A stretch of DNA of 64,000 nucleotides from JAJXXT01 sp963764465. GTDB lineage: Bacteria > Pseudomonadota > Alphaproteobacteria > Acetobacterales > Acetobacteraceae. Made by a program: the position numbers and the translations under genes. Where the stretch lies: assembly GCA_963764465.1 (NCBI GenBank), contig CAVXSO010000002.1, positions 759,987 to 823,986 on the forward strand, written 5' to 3'. Positions 1-7,245 of this stretch are shown in pieces; positions within the stretch are counted from its first letter, which is position 1, and each line of letters opens with the position of its first letter. A model generated the notes under the pieces. The model did not search any database and was not told where the DNA came from. It saw only the letters and a program-made list of their open reading frames with translations.

Positions 1-515
1 TGCGCCGCCAGTTCCGCGCCCTTCACCTTGTAGCGCTCGGTCACGCGCAGCAGCCGGTCCGGCGCGTCCGGGTCCCACACCGGCGTCAGGAACGCCGTGT
101 CCATCACGTCGAAATGAAACCGCCGCTTCAGGATGCGCAGCCGGAACACGACGGAGCCCACGGAACCCCGCGTCGCCCCATCGATCATGACGCAGGCGAG
201 CATGGTCTCGCGGATCATCGTCTCCAGCCCCGCGCGCACCGCCTCGTCCTCGCACACCACCGCGGGGAAATGCCGCTCGCCGAACAGCAGCGCCACGCTG
301 TCCTCCACCACCACGCGGCAGAGGTTGGAGCGTACGGAGGGTGCCCGGTTGCGCAGCGGCACGTATTCGCCGGCGTCGTTGTACTCTTCGTAGAACTCGT
401 AGGGCAGCACGTCGTAGATCGTGCCGTCCAGCACCGCGCGCAGGATCGTGTGCTCGCGCACCCGCGCCGGGTAATCCGGGTCGCGCGGAAACCGCTGTGC
501 CAGCCTGCGAAACAT
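1..515 (-). CDS. Phage portal protein (partial, 3' end beyond window)
   Basis: The frame is open on the minus strand from an ATG at 515 to the left edge, giving 171 residues without a stop. It starts MFRRLAQRFPRDPDYPAR and contains NLCRVVVEDSVALLFGE, a run I recognise from SPP1 gp6-like portal proteins. The portal forms the dodecameric ring at the capsid vertex through which terminase packages DNA. Position supports this: it lies directly downstream of the terminase large subunit, and its ATG overlaps the stop of a 49-residue ORF. The C-terminal part is outside the window. Family assignment is from partial similarity and gene order. Confidence 0.72.
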   Translation of the reverse strand, partial: MFRRLAQRFPRDPDYPARVREHTILRAVLDGTIYDVLPYEFYEEYNDAGEYVPLRNRAPSVRSNLCRVVVEDSVALLFGERHFPAVVCEDEAVRAGLETMIRETMLACVMIDGATRGSVGSVVFRLRILKRRFHFDVMDTAFLTPVWDPDAPDRLLRVTERYKVKGAELAA

Positions 516-664
516 CAGAGTGCCGCGTTCCGGCGGGCGAGCAGCCGCATGCCCGGGTCCGCCACCGCCAGCAGCACCTGGCTCATGCCGGAACTCCCGG
601 CGGCACTGGCAGGCAAGACGCCGGCCCCGATCGCCTGATGCGCCACTTCGAGCGGATTCGTCAT
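515..664 (-). CDS. Small phage protein between terminase and portal
   Basis: A 49-residue ORF starts with ATG at 664, two bases after the terminase stop, and its TGA overlaps the portal ATG (TGATG). The product starts MTNPLEVAHQAIGAG and is Ala/Gly/Leu rich, with no recognised domain. Tight coupling on both sides, rather than its sequence, argues that it is translated. Small ORFs at this place in tailed-phage morphogenesis operons are common and mostly uncharacterised. Confidence 0.5.
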   Translation of the reverse strand: MTNPLEVAHQAIGAGVLPASAAGSSGMSQVLLAVADPGMRLLARRNAAL

Positions 665-666
665 GG

Positions 667-2100
667 TTACCTCTGCATGATCCCGAGCCGCACGCGCCGC
701 GCCGGCTCCGGTGTCGTCACAAGGGCGGTGAACGCGAGCGCGGCCGCGTCCACCTGGTCGTCATGCGCCGCCGCGGGAAACCCCGCGAGCTCATCGAGAA
801 ACGCCCGGTTCCACGCGGCGCGCAGCATCGCGACGTTGCCGATATTGATCTGGGCCGCGAACGGTCCCGCCCGCAGCTCCTTGCTCCCGCTCACCGGCCG
901 CGCCGAAACCCGGTACCCCGCGAGCCGCCGCGCGAGGTAAAGCGCCTGCGCCTTCCCCGCCTGGCCCGGGTCCTGCGGCAGATGGATCGCCACCTGCCCC
1001 CCGTCGCGCAGCGCCGCCGCCAGGATCGCCGCCTCCACCTCGTCCGGCCCGCCACGCAGCCGCGTCACGTCCTCGATCACGAAGCGCCCGTCATCCAGCC
1101 GTGCCAGCCGCACGCCCACGGTCCAGTCCCCGCCGCGCGTCCCCGCGCTCGCCGCCAGGTCCCACGCCCGCACCCGCGTCCCACCCGGCGCCAGCGCCTC
1201 CGTCACCGGGATCGCGGCGGTGCGAAACACCGCCCCCTCGGGCGCCCGCGGCACCTGCTGGAACAGCGCCTGCCAGTCGCGCATCGCCCCCGCCGCCTCG
1301 TACTCGGCCTTGATCCGCCGCAGCTCCCCGGCAAACCCGTAGCTGTCGTCCCAGAGAAACTCGCCAGGCGCCCGCCCCAGCACATCGTCCTCGCCCGCCA
1401 CCGCGGGCACGCTCACCACGCGCCACAGATCGGGCTGATAGCGCAACAACCGTCCGCCGAGGTCGTCCTCGTGCCAGCGCGTCATCACCACCACGATCGC
1501 CGCCCCCGGCTTCAGCCGCGTGCGCAGGTCGGCGGTGAACCAATCCCATTGCCGATCCCGAACGAGTGCGGACTCCGCCTCCTCGCGGGATTTCACCGGG
1601 TCGTCGATCAGCGCCAGGTCCGCCCGCGTCCCCGTGATCGTCCCGCCCACGCCCACGGCGCGGTATCGTCCGCCGGTGGTCGTCGTCCAGTCCTCCGCCG
1701 CCTCGCGGCCCAGCGCATAGCCCAGCGTCGCCGCATGCTCGCGCGCCACCGCCATCACCTTGCGCGAGAACCCTTCCGCCGTCGCCGCGACATTGCTCGC
1801 CGCGACCACGTCGAAATCGCGCCGCCGGCTCAAGGCCCCCCAGCCCAGGGCCCACGCCGGAAACCACACGCTCGCATAGGTGCTCTTGGCGGAGCCTGGC
1901 GGCATGTTCACCATCAGCCGCGCCACGCGCCCCTCCGCCACCGCCTGCAACTCGCGCATCAGCAGGGCGTGGTGCGCCGCCGGCACAAGCCCCAGCGCCC
2001 GCATCCCCGCGGTCGCGAATTCCTCGAAGCTACGCCGGCTCCTCCGCCGCCGCAGCAGCTCCGCCGCCGCCTCGTGCCGCGATACGGAGCAGTTCCTCAT
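667..2100 (-). CDS. terL: Phage terminase large subunit
   Basis: This 477-residue DNA-packaging motor has an N-terminal ATPase and a C-terminal nuclease. Visible motifs are a Walker A-like loop (MPPGSAKST, near residue 95), a Walker B-like strand ending in Asp-Asp (ADLALIDDP, near 190), and an RNase H-fold nuclease with acidic residues in VRAWDLAAS (near 315) and AHDDQVDA (near 450). The length is typical for the family. The chosen ATG overlaps the upstream small-subunit gene by 71 bases; it keeps the RSRRSFEEF segment normally found near the TerL N-terminus. It is read from the duplicated promoters at 2464-2695. Confidence 0.93.
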   Translation of the reverse strand: MRNCSVSRHEAAAELLRRRRSRRSFEEFATAGMRALGLVPAAHHALLMRELQAVAEGRVARLMVNMPPGSAKSTYASVWFPAWALGWGALSRRRDFDVVAASNVAATAEGFSRKVMAVAREHAATLGYALGREAAEDWTTTTGGRYRAVGVGGTITGTRADLALIDDPVKSREEAESALVRDRQWDWFTADLRTRLKPGAAIVVVMTRWHEDDLGGRLLRYQPDLWRVVSVPAVAGEDDVLGRAPGEFLWDDSYGFAGELRRIKAEYEAAGAMRDWQALFQQVPRAPEGAVFRTAAIPVTEALAPGGTRVRAWDLAASAGTRGGDWTVGVRLARLDDGRFVIEDVTRLRGGPDEVEAAILAAALRDGGQVAIHLPQDPGQAGKAQALYLARRLAGYRVSARPVSGSKELRAGPFAAQINIGNVAMLRAAWNRAFLDELAGFPAAAHDDQVDAAALAFTALVTTPEPARRVRLGIMQR

Positions 2101-2344
2101 CGCTGAGTTCGCCGACCTCGTCCTTGCCGGGGTTCATATTCGGCGGCACCGGCCTGCCGATCTCGCGCTCGAGCAGCCGCGTGATCGCCGCCACCCGCGT
2201 GCTCCCAGACTCCTCGGGATCCATCGCGATCTCGAACAGGGCCGCCATGCACGCGGCGGCGACGCCCTTCGCGGCCCGCCTGGCGCGCCGCGGCGCCGGG
2301 GCAGGGGCCTTGCCATCGTCCGTGCCCGCCTCACGCCGCCGCAC
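2030..2344 (-). CDS. Putative phage terminase small subunit
   Basis: This 104-residue protein lies directly upstream of terL and overlaps it. A basic, Ala/Arg-rich N-terminus precedes a helical region (GVAAACMAALFEIAMDPEES then TRVAAITRLLEREIGRP) of the kind seen in small DNA-binding terminase subunits. It ends with an Ala/Gly-rich tail. The start is GTG at 2344, with only a weak purine stretch upstream. Function is inferred mainly from position. A small terminase subunit recognises the packaging site and hands DNA to TerL. Confidence 0.6.
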   Translation of the reverse strand: MRRREAGTDDGKAPAPAPRRARRAAKGVAAACMAALFEIAMDPEESGSTRVAAITRLLEREIGRPVPPNMNPGKDEVGELSDEELLRIAARGGGGAAAAAEEPA

Positions 2345-2463
2345 GTATCACCACCAAAACGAAAAGCGCCCGCGCAACCACCGCCGCGCAGGCGCCGAAA
2401 CGACAGGATCTGGATGAAACATGGCCGGAAGTGCGATGGGCGCACCTCGCCACCCCGCGAAAC

Positions 2464-2502
2464 ACCTAGCCGGATCGAACCCGCGCGTCAAGGAAAATCC
2501 TA
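2464..2502 (-). promoter_or_regulatory. Terminase-proximal phage promoter with repressor operator
   Basis: On the minus strand, TTGACG (2486-2491) and TAGGTG (2463-2468) sit 17 bases apart, a good sigma-70 layout. A 13-bp palindrome-like site (AAGGAAAATCCTA, 2490-2502) overlaps the -35 box and matches the TAGGA-N3-TCCTA pattern at the cro/repressor control region. It reads toward the terminase genes; the start of the small subunit is about 110 bases downstream. It is the second of two nearly identical modules. Confidence 0.68.
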
Positions 2503-2655
2503 AGAAAAATTCTCGCGCACGCGGCAGCCGCCACAAACAGCGCAAGGCCAGCCGCGACACCGCCATGGCAAAACCCGGCGCTGTATCGCAAGACTCTAAG
2601 AGTTCCCTGGATCAGGCCCGGAACCGCGTTGGACGCAGTTCGCCACCCCGCGAAA

Positions 2656-2695
2656 CACCTACGCAATCCGAGCCTGAATGTCAAGGAAAATCCTA
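2656..2695 (-). promoter_or_regulatory. Terminase-distal phage promoter with repressor operator
   Basis: TTGACA (2679-2684) and TAGGTG (2656-2661) are 17 bases apart on the minus strand. The same 13-bp operator (AAGGAAAATCCTA) lies at 2683-2695 over the -35 box. It belongs to a 58-bp module repeated 193 bases further downstream. It sits just past the terminator of the early operon, so it would restart transcription into the terminase/portal genes. Confidence 0.7.
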
Positions 2696-2746
2696 AGTCG
2701 CCAATTCGCCCGGCCAACGCCCGCGCCGACATCTCGACAACGAAAC

Positions 2747-2778
2747 AAAAGCGGCGGGGCGTCCATCGCGCCCCGCCG
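2747..2778 (-). terminator. Terminator of the phage early operon
   Basis: A perfect 10-bp inverted repeat (CGGCGGGGCG at 2752-2761, CGCCCCGCCG at 2769-2778) with a 7-base loop is followed, on the minus strand, by a T-rich stretch (CTTTTGTTTCG). It lies 36 bases past the stop of the last early gene (2814), which is the right place to end that operon before the duplicated promoters. Confidence 0.7.
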
Positions 2779-2813
2779 ACCGCAAACCACGCCTCGGCCT
2801 ACACCCGGCCCCG

Positions 2814-3329
2814 CTACCGCAGCCCCAAGATGTCCCCGAGCTTGTCCAGCCCCGCCGCCAGGCTCGCCACCCACGCGCGCCCCGGCAACTCCCCCAGCAG
2901 CACCGCCTCCACCAGCCCCGCGTGGAACCCGCCCAGCCGGCGCATGATCGCGCGGTACTTGTCCCGTGGCGAAGGCGAGTCCGGGTCGCGCGCCTGGCGT
3001 TCCGCGTCCACGTCGAACATCTCCGCGAGCGCCTCGTCGAGCGTCTCCAGCCGCCCCACCACGCGCGGCACCAGGCCCGCCGCCAGCATCAGCATATGCC
3101 CGATCCGCGCCGCGTCATGCTGGCGTCCGGTGATCAGGTTGGCGTGCAGCAGCCTGTCGTACACCGTCGCGTCATCGTAACGAGTGACCTCGAGCGGCTT
3201 GTTCCGCCCCGCCGTGATGCGCCCCTGCGTCAGCGTCTCCCGCCGCGAGGGGCGCGCCGCCCACGCCCCGCCGCCGCCGGCGCCAGCGTCCCCCGCCACT
3301 CCACGCGCCCGTGCCCGTGCCCCGCTCAT
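2814..3329 (-). CDS. Phage protein of unknown function (171 aa)
   Basis: This is the last gene of the overlapping leftward phage operon; its ATG at 3329 overlaps the previous stop (ATGA). After a low-complexity Gly/Arg/Ala N-terminus the protein is well structured, with stretches such as RYDDATVYDRLLHANLITGR and MRRLGGFHAGLVEAVLLGEL. No transmembrane segment or catalytic motif is evident. A terminator follows 36 bases downstream. I do not recognise the family. Being at the distal end of a replication/regulation operon hints at a late-early role. Confidence 0.72.
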   Translation of the reverse strand: MSGARARARGVAGDAGAGGGGAWAARPSRRETLTQGRITAGRNKPLEVTRYDDATVYDRLLHANLITGRQHDAARIGHMLMLAAGLVPRVVGRLETLDEALAEMFDVDAERQARDPDSPSPRDKYRAIMRRLGGFHAGLVEAVLLGELPGRAWVASLAAGLDKLGDILGLR

Positions 3330-3829
3330 GCCCGCGTCTCCGCAAGCGGCATGCCCGCCTGCCGCATGCAGGCCTGCCGGCGCATCTGCGCAAGCTGTGC
3401 CGGCGTCAGCTGGCTCGCGCGCACCGGCCGCGGCTCCACCCACGGTCGCAGCGCCGCCGGGGTCCAGCCGTGGCGGCGCAGGATCTCGGCCGCCTGCTCC
3501 GGCGTGCAACGTTCGCTTTCGGGAACGGTATCGCGCGGCTTCGGCAGCGCCTGGCGCACCGGCCGGTGGTCGTGGCACCAGCTCGCCAGCACCGCGCGCA
3601 GCTCCGCGTAGGTCGGCACGCCATGCCGGCCCCTCGCGCATCGCGCCGCCGCCTCCAGCGTGTCGCGGTTGAACGCCTCGGCCGGCACGTTGTCGAGCAG
3701 CGGCAGGTAGGCCCGCATGGCCTCCGCCGCATCGGCCGGAAACAGCGGCATCACCAGCGGCGCGAGGCTCGCCAGCCACGGCTCCGCGATGGCCCGGTTC
3801 TGGCGCATGGATGGTCCAACGGATTTCAT
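3326..3829 (-). CDS. Phage protein of unknown function (167 aa), replication-region
   Basis: The ATG at 3829 overlaps the stop of the DUF1376 gene (ATGA), and its stop overlaps the next ATG. The N-terminal half is helical (RAYLPLLDNVPAEAFNRDTL, then AAARCARGRHGVPTYAELRA). The C-terminal half is Arg/Gln/Pro rich and contains ILRRHGWTPAALRPW. Partner genes of DUF1376 proteins in phages are often helicase-loader-like or replication accessory proteins; I see no decisive motif, so this is only a suggestion. Confidence 0.7.
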   Translation of the reverse strand: MKSVGPSMRQNRAIAEPWLASLAPLVMPLFPADAAEAMRAYLPLLDNVPAEAFNRDTLEAAARCARGRHGVPTYAELRAVLASWCHDHRPVRQALPKPRDTVPESERCTPEQAAEILRRHGWTPAALRPWVEPRPVRASQLTPAQLAQMRRQACMRQAGMPLAETRA

Positions 3830-4806
3830 TCGTTCGGCTCCGTGATTGCAAGGTTGAAGATCTCGGCCACCCGGCGCATCTGCGCCGCGTGGGAGTGGGG
3901 ATGTTCCGCCAGCGTCATGGCGTGCTCGCCCCGCTGTCGCTGCGTCGCGGCCTTCAGCCACGCGAGGGCATCGCCCGGCCGGTCCAGTTCCGCCTGGCGG
4001 ATGAGCGCCAGCCCCGCCGCGCAATCGTCGCGCAGGTCCCGCAGCATCTGCCCCAGGAAAGCCCGTGACGCCGCTTCCGGCCTGCCTGTCAGCCGCCGGA
4101 ACGTCGCCAGGCCCTGGTTCCAGAAATCGCTACGAATGTCGAACGAGCCCAGCGCGGCCTCGCCGCGCCGTTCCGCAGGAACGGAAATTCCTGTGGCTGT
4201 GACGGTCGCGCGACACGCGCGTGTGTGGCTGTCATCAGCCCTGTCACCAGCCCTGTCACCAGCCCTGTCACCAGCCCTGTCACCAGCCCTGTCACCAGCC
4301 CTGTCATCAGCCCTGTCATCAGCACTGGCATCAGCGTTGACGTCCGCAGCGCCGCCAGCCACGGCGCGCGCCCACCCGTGCGCAGGCGTATCCACGCCAC
4401 CCTCCGCGCATTCCTCCGCCGCCCACGCCTCACCGTTGCCCGCGCGCCCGCTCTCCCCATCCCCGGCCCGCGCCGCGAGCGCCGCCCGTGCCACGCGCGC
4501 GGCCGCGCGCCGCTTCCCCGTAATCTCGGCGGTCCGCGCCAGTTCCCTGTCCGCGCGGCTCTGGTGCAGCAGCCCGTCCGCCGCGCGAAAAAAGAACCGC
4601 CGCAGCGTCGCCGCCTGCGCCTGCCACGCGCGCATATTCATCTTGGTGATGGAGGCGAGTTGCGTGTCGTCGTCCGGCAGCGGCCCGCTGCGCCAGTACT
4701 CCATCAGCAACAACAGGTACGCGCCGTGCTGCAGCGTCGTCAGCCGCATCGTGTCCGCCAGGTAGTCGCCGATATAGAGCGGCATCCACACATCCGCCTT
4801 GGTCAT
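3826..4806 (-). CDS. DUF1376 (YdaU-like) phage replication protein
   Basis: This 326-residue protein starts MTKADVWMPLYIGDYLADTM, the hallmark N-terminus of DUF1376/YdaU proteins found in phage replication modules. Residues 1-100 carry the conserved domain (LTTLQHGAYLLLLMEYWRSG). A middle linker contains a run of Ala-Gly-Asp-Arg tetrapeptides encoded by a 12-bp tandem repeat. A C-terminal helical domain follows (FRRLTGRPEAASRAFLGQML). Family members are thought to act in replication initiation, but biochemistry is scarce. Start and stop overlap both neighbours. Confidence 0.82.
   Translation of the reverse strand: MTKADVWMPLYIGDYLADTMRLTTLQHGAYLLLLMEYWRSGPLPDDDTQLASITKMNMRAWQAQAATLRRFFFRAADGLLHQSRADRELARTAEITGKRRAAARVARAALAARAGDGESGRAGNGEAWAAEECAEGGVDTPAHGWARAVAGGAADVNADASADDRADDRAGDRAGDRAGDRAGDRAGDRADDSHTRACRATVTATGISVPAERRGEAALGSFDIRSDFWNQGLATFRRLTGRPEAASRAFLGQMLRDLRDDCAAGLALIRQAELDRPGDALAWLKAATQRQRGEHAMTLAEHPHSHAAQMRRVAEIFNLAITEPNE
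4237..4332. repeat. 12-bp tandem repeat inside the DUF1376 gene (8 copies)
   Basis: Eight consecutive 12-mers related to AGCCCTGTCACC run without gaps; five are identical and the last three diverge slightly. On the coding (minus) strand each unit encodes Ala-Gly-Asp-Arg or Ala-Asp-Asp-Arg, giving a charged linker. The unit length keeps the frame, so copy number can vary without disrupting the protein. Confidence 0.9.
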
Positions 4807-5129
4807 GCCGCCCGCCTCGCGCCCGCCGGCGCCTGCCGCAGCCAAAGCCAGGCCGCCTCCGCTTCCCGCGCGCAACGCAGGCAGGCATCGGGCGAGAGGC
4901 CCCGCACCAGCACGTAGCCCAGCCCCCCGCATTCCGGGCAGTTCCTCCGCGTCGCCGGGCCGTCCCCCGCGGGCGCACCGGCGGGCAGCGGCATTTTGTT
5001 CTGGGGCGGAAACGTCCACCGCCCGCCGCCACCGCCCGCCCACCCGCGCCCCTCGCCGCGCTCCGGGCCGCACGCCCCGCCGCGCGCGCCTCCGTGATTG
5101 GGCCCAGGCCCGATCGCCACGCCCCTCAT
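4803..5129 (-). CDS. Small phage zinc-ribbon protein
   Basis: This 108-residue protein has a Gly/Pro-rich N-terminal half followed by a likely zinc site, CPECGGLGYV near residue 65 and ACLRC about 15 residues later (two CxxC-type pairs). Such short ribbons in phage replication operons often help bind DNA or a replication partner. Start and stop overlap its neighbours by ATGA, so it is part of the polycistronic early transcript. The exact family is unknown. Confidence 0.7.
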   Translation of the reverse strand: MRGVAIGPGPNHGGARGGACGPERGEGRGWAGGGGGRWTFPPQNKMPLPAGAPAGDGPATRRNCPECGGLGYVLVRGLSPDACLRCAREAEAAWLWLRQAPAGARRAA

Positions 5130-5530
5130 GCCCGCAACTCCCGGAACGGCACGTGCACCGGCCGGCGCCCCGCCCGGTTCAGCGCCGCGTTCAGCTCGGC
5201 GATGTCGTCCCGCCGCCCGCGCCAGCGCACGTCATGGGCGGCGGCGAGCTTCGCCGCGGCCCGCGCGCCCATGTGCTCGGGGAAAAGCTCTTCCTCCGCC
5301 GCCCGCGCCCGCCGCAGCAACCCGGCCACCACGCGCCTGCGCTCCGCGAACGCCACCGCGGCGGGGTCGCGATGCGCCAGGTCCAGGTGCCGCACCATCG
5401 CCTGCACCTGCCGGCCCGGCCGGCGGAGGTCCTGCGCGATCGCCCATACGGGCAAAAACTCCCGCCACAGCCGCCGCAGCGCCGTCACCTCCGCGTCATC
5501 CCACGCGGGCAGGGAAGGGGCGCGCGCCAT
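5126..5530 (-). CDS. GcrA/SANT-like helix-turn-helix phage protein
   Basis: This 134-residue protein has an N-terminal segment WDDAEVTALRRLWREFLPVW followed by AIAQDLRRPGRQVQAMVRHL. It resembles the Myb/SANT-type HTH of GcrA-like proteins (a tryptophan, LxxLW, then a turn and a recognition helix). A likely role is DNA binding in phage gene control. The C-terminus (RRARAAEEELFPEHMGARAA) is helical. Its ATG at 5530 shares one base with the previous stop. GcrA itself is an alphaproteobacterial cell-cycle regulator; homology here is inferred from the pattern. Confidence 0.68.
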   Translation of the reverse strand: MARAPSLPAWDDAEVTALRRLWREFLPVWAIAQDLRRPGRQVQAMVRHLDLAHRDPAAVAFAERRRVVAGLLRRARAAEEELFPEHMGARAAAKLAAAHDVRWRGRRDDIAELNAALNRAGRRPVHVPFRELRA

Positions 5531-5790
5531 CAGAACCGCTCCCCCAGCATCGCGATCGCCGCCCGCGCCTCGGCCAGCGCCCGCGCCGGCTCCTCCGCCT
5601 CCGCCGCCCGGCACAGCGCCCGCAACGCGCGGAGCAGCGCCGCCCGCCCCTCCGCCCAGTCGAGCGAGCGCCAGGCCCGCGTCGTCCGCGCCTCGGGGTC
5701 GTACCCCTGCAACGAACCCCCGGCGGGGCCGGACGTGTCGCACGACGGCACGATCGCGAGCGCCCGCTGCCCCTCGCACGCCGCGCTCAT
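5530..5790 (-). CDS. Phage hypothetical protein (86 aa)
   Basis: The ATG at 5790 overlaps the stop of the YdaS/Cro-like gene (ATGA), which argues for translation. The protein starts MSAACEGQRALAIVPS and ends with an Ala/Glu/Arg-rich helix (LRALRALCRAAEAEEPARAL). No domain is recognised. It is the second gene of the leftward early operon. Confidence 0.62.
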   Translation of the reverse strand: MSAACEGQRALAIVPSCDTSGPAGGSLQGYDPEARTTRAWRSLDWAEGRAALLRALRALCRAAEAEEPARALAEARAAIAMLGERF

Positions 5791-5993
5791 CGCGCCACCT
5801 CCGGCGCGTGCCACAGGTCGGGCCGCAATTCGTGGCGCGGAATGCCGGTCGCGGCCTCCACCGCCGCCGCCCGCCCCGCCGGCACCCGCGTCCAGGAATA
5901 GATGGACGGCGCGCGGATCCCGAGTTTTCCCGCCAGCGCGGAGGGTCCACCCGCCGCCGCCAGCACCCTGGAGACAATATGTATGTTGTTCAT
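5787..5993 (-). CDS. YdaS/Cro-like phage regulator
   Basis: This 68-residue HTH protein contains GPSALAGKLGIRAPSIYSW followed by VPAGRAAAVEAATGIPRHEL and RPDLW. That layout matches the YdaS family (Cro superfamily), whose members end in an IP.....IE.ATG..R.DLRP pattern. It is the first gene right of a divergent control region, facing away from the CI-like repressor, the classic place of Cro. Predicted -10 and start codon are so close that the message should be leaderless. In YdaS/YdaT modules this protein can act as antitoxin or repressor. Confidence 0.85.
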   Translation of the reverse strand: MNNIHIVSRVLAAAGGPSALAGKLGIRAPSIYSWTRVPAGRAAAVEAATGIPRHELRPDLWHAPEVAR

Positions 5994-6000
5994 GGGACGG

Positions 6001-6042
6001 ACCTTAGGATAAACCTATAGGAACGTCAATAGGTGCAACCTA
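6001..6042. promoter_or_regulatory. Divergent phage control region: early promoter and two operators
   Basis: The minus-strand promoter is TTGACG (6024-6029) and TAAGGT (6001-6006) with 17-bp spacing, reading into the Cro-like gene. Two 13-bp operators, TAGGATAAACCTA (6005-6017) and TAGGTGCAACCTA (6030-6042), have centres 25 bp apart; the first covers the -10 and the second lies just upstream of the -35. The rightward repressor promoter must lie in the same 60 bp, but I cannot fix its boxes confidently. Confidence 0.78.
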
Positions 6043-6067
6043 AGTCATCCTCCTCTACCGCCAACCC

Positions 6068-6436
6068 ATGCCGCAAGACGAATCCGCCGCCGCCATCCGC
6101 GAGGCCGTCGCCGCCCGCATCCGCGAAACCATGGCCAGGCGCGGCCTCTCCGGCGCGGAGCTCGCCCGCCGGCTCAGCGTCTCGCAGCCCACCATCCATG
6201 CCTGGGTCAACGGCGCGCACGGGCTGCGCCGGCAGAACATCCGCCGCCTCGCCGCGGAACTGCACGTGGATCCCGCCTGGCTCGAGTTCGGCGCCGACCG
6301 GGAGGCGGAGGCCCGCGCCGGCGACGCCACGGAGCTCGCTTTCCTGCGCCTCTACCGGGACCTGGACGACGACGGCCAGGCCGCCGTCCTGCGCCTCATG
6401 ACGGCGCTCGCCCGCGGCGCCAGGCCCAAGGGCTGA
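6068..6436 (+). CDS. CI-like XRE-family phage repressor
   Basis: This 122-residue protein has an N-terminal XRE HTH (RIRETMARRGLSGAELARRL, then VSQPTIHAWVNG) and a short C-terminal helical part containing LAFLRLYRDLDDDGQAAVL. It lacks the S24 peptidase domain of lambda CI, so induction by RecA-stimulated cleavage is not expected. It is divergent from the Cro-like gene across a region with two palindromic operators, which it probably binds. No clear Shine-Dalgarno precedes ATG 6068. Confidence 0.85.
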   Translation: MPQDESAAAIREAVAARIRETMARRGLSGAELARRLSVSQPTIHAWVNGAHGLRRQNIRRLAAELHVDPAWLEFGADREAEARAGDATELAFLRLYRDLDDDGQAAVLRLMTALARGARPKG

Positions 6437-6467
6437 ACCGCCCGATCCCAGGCACGCCCCAGAAAGC

Positions 6468-6497
6468 AAAACGGGGCCCGGCCGAAGCCGGACCCCG
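6468..6497 (-). terminator. Hairpin terminator after the PEP-CTERM gene
   Basis: CGGGGCCCGGC and GCCGGACCCCG pair around a CGAA loop (6472-6497), with one mismatch. On the minus strand the stem is followed by GTTTTGCTTTC. It lies 40 bases past the PEP-CTERM stop and could also stop rightward transcription from the repressor gene that ends at 6436. Confidence 0.72.
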
Positions 6498-6537
6498 CTC
6501 GTCTCTCACGTGCCGCGATCGAGGCGGCGACGTCGTC

Positions 6538-7245
6538 TCAGGCGCGGCGCCGCTGCATCATCCCGATGAAGCCGAGCCCCAGCAGCGCGGAGCCCATCAG
6601 CGCCATGCTCCCCGGCTCCGGCACGCCCACGGGCGGGTTGCCGGAGGGGTCGCCGCCGGTGCTGGTGTTCTGCGCCAGTGTGAAGTCCGCCCGCACCTTG
6701 GTGCACAGCCTGTAGCCCTGGCTGTCGCAATTGTTGTTGTAGACAGACTGCTGCATCGTCGCGTCATGCAGGTCGATCGTCAGCGTGTAGCTGTTCGCCC
6801 CGCTTCCCAGCGTCACGGCCAGCGGATCGGTGGCGCTGTCCCACGCAATCGTCTCGGTCGCCTTGTCGTACCGGCCGGACGTCGTGATCGTCTCGCCCGC
6901 CGTGCCGGTGATGGTGCCGCTGCCGCTGCCCGGCGCGGTGATGTTGAAGGCGAGCGCGATATTGTCCGTCCCGCTCGTGCCGGAGGTCAGGTCGGTGCAG
7001 ATGGTGATGAAGTCCGTGAACGAAACCGTGCTGCCGACCGCGTCATAGAACTTGAAGTTGCCGGTCGAGTTCTTCACCGGCGAGCCGAACGCATCGGTCA
7101 GCACCAGGTTGTTCGGGGCCGAGCTATCCTGGAAGGCGACGGAGCCATACACGTTCGGCTGCGTGTAGGGGTTGGCGAAGGCCCCATGCGCGGCGAACAG
7201 ACCCGCGGCGGCGATCACGGTGGCTTGCAGAAGACGGCGGAACAT
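6538..7245 (-). CDS. PEP-CTERM sorting-domain exported protein
   Basis: This 235-residue protein has a Sec signal peptide (LLQATVIAAAGLFAAHGAFA) and a C-terminal PEP-CTERM tail: VPEPGSMALMGSALLGLGF, then a basic end QRRRA. Such proteins are recognised by an exosortase, cleaved and usually surface-attached or secreted with exopolysaccharide. The body is Ser/Thr/Gly rich and predicted beta, with few cysteines. An AGGAG six bases before ATG 7245 decides the start over the GTG at 7251. It sits between the phage repressor and a repressor-controlled operon, yet looks like a host-type gene. No exosortase gene is in the window. Confidence 0.88.
   Translation of the reverse strand: MFRRLLQATVIAAAGLFAAHGAFANPYTQPNVYGSVAFQDSSAPNNLVLTDAFGSPVKNSTGNFKFYDAVGSTVSFTDFITICTDLTSGTSGTDNIALAFNITAPGSGSGTITGTAGETITTSGRYDKATETIAWDSATDPLAVTLGSGANSYTLTIDLHDATMQQSVYNNNCDSQGYRLCTKVRADFTLAQNTSTGGDPSGNPPVGVPEPGSMALMGSALLGLGFIGMMQRRRA

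Larger units (their letters stand above)
2447..2697. repeat. Two direct copies of a 58-bp promoter module
   Basis: Copies span 2447-2504 and 2640-2697. They share 22 identical bases at one end (TCGCCACCCCGCGAAACACC followed by TA) and the TCAAGGAAAATCCTAAG block at the other, with a diverged 17-base promoter spacer between. Conservation at the -35, -10 and operator but not in the spacer suggests selection on regulation. Both short ORFs crossing this region read through the repeats and look spurious, so I treat 2345-2746 as non-coding. Confidence 0.75.

Noticed and set aside
2348..2732. Small minus-strand ORFs between early and late phage genes
   Set aside because: They cross both promoter modules, share the repeated segment, and have no ribosome site or domain; regulatory sequence explains the region better.
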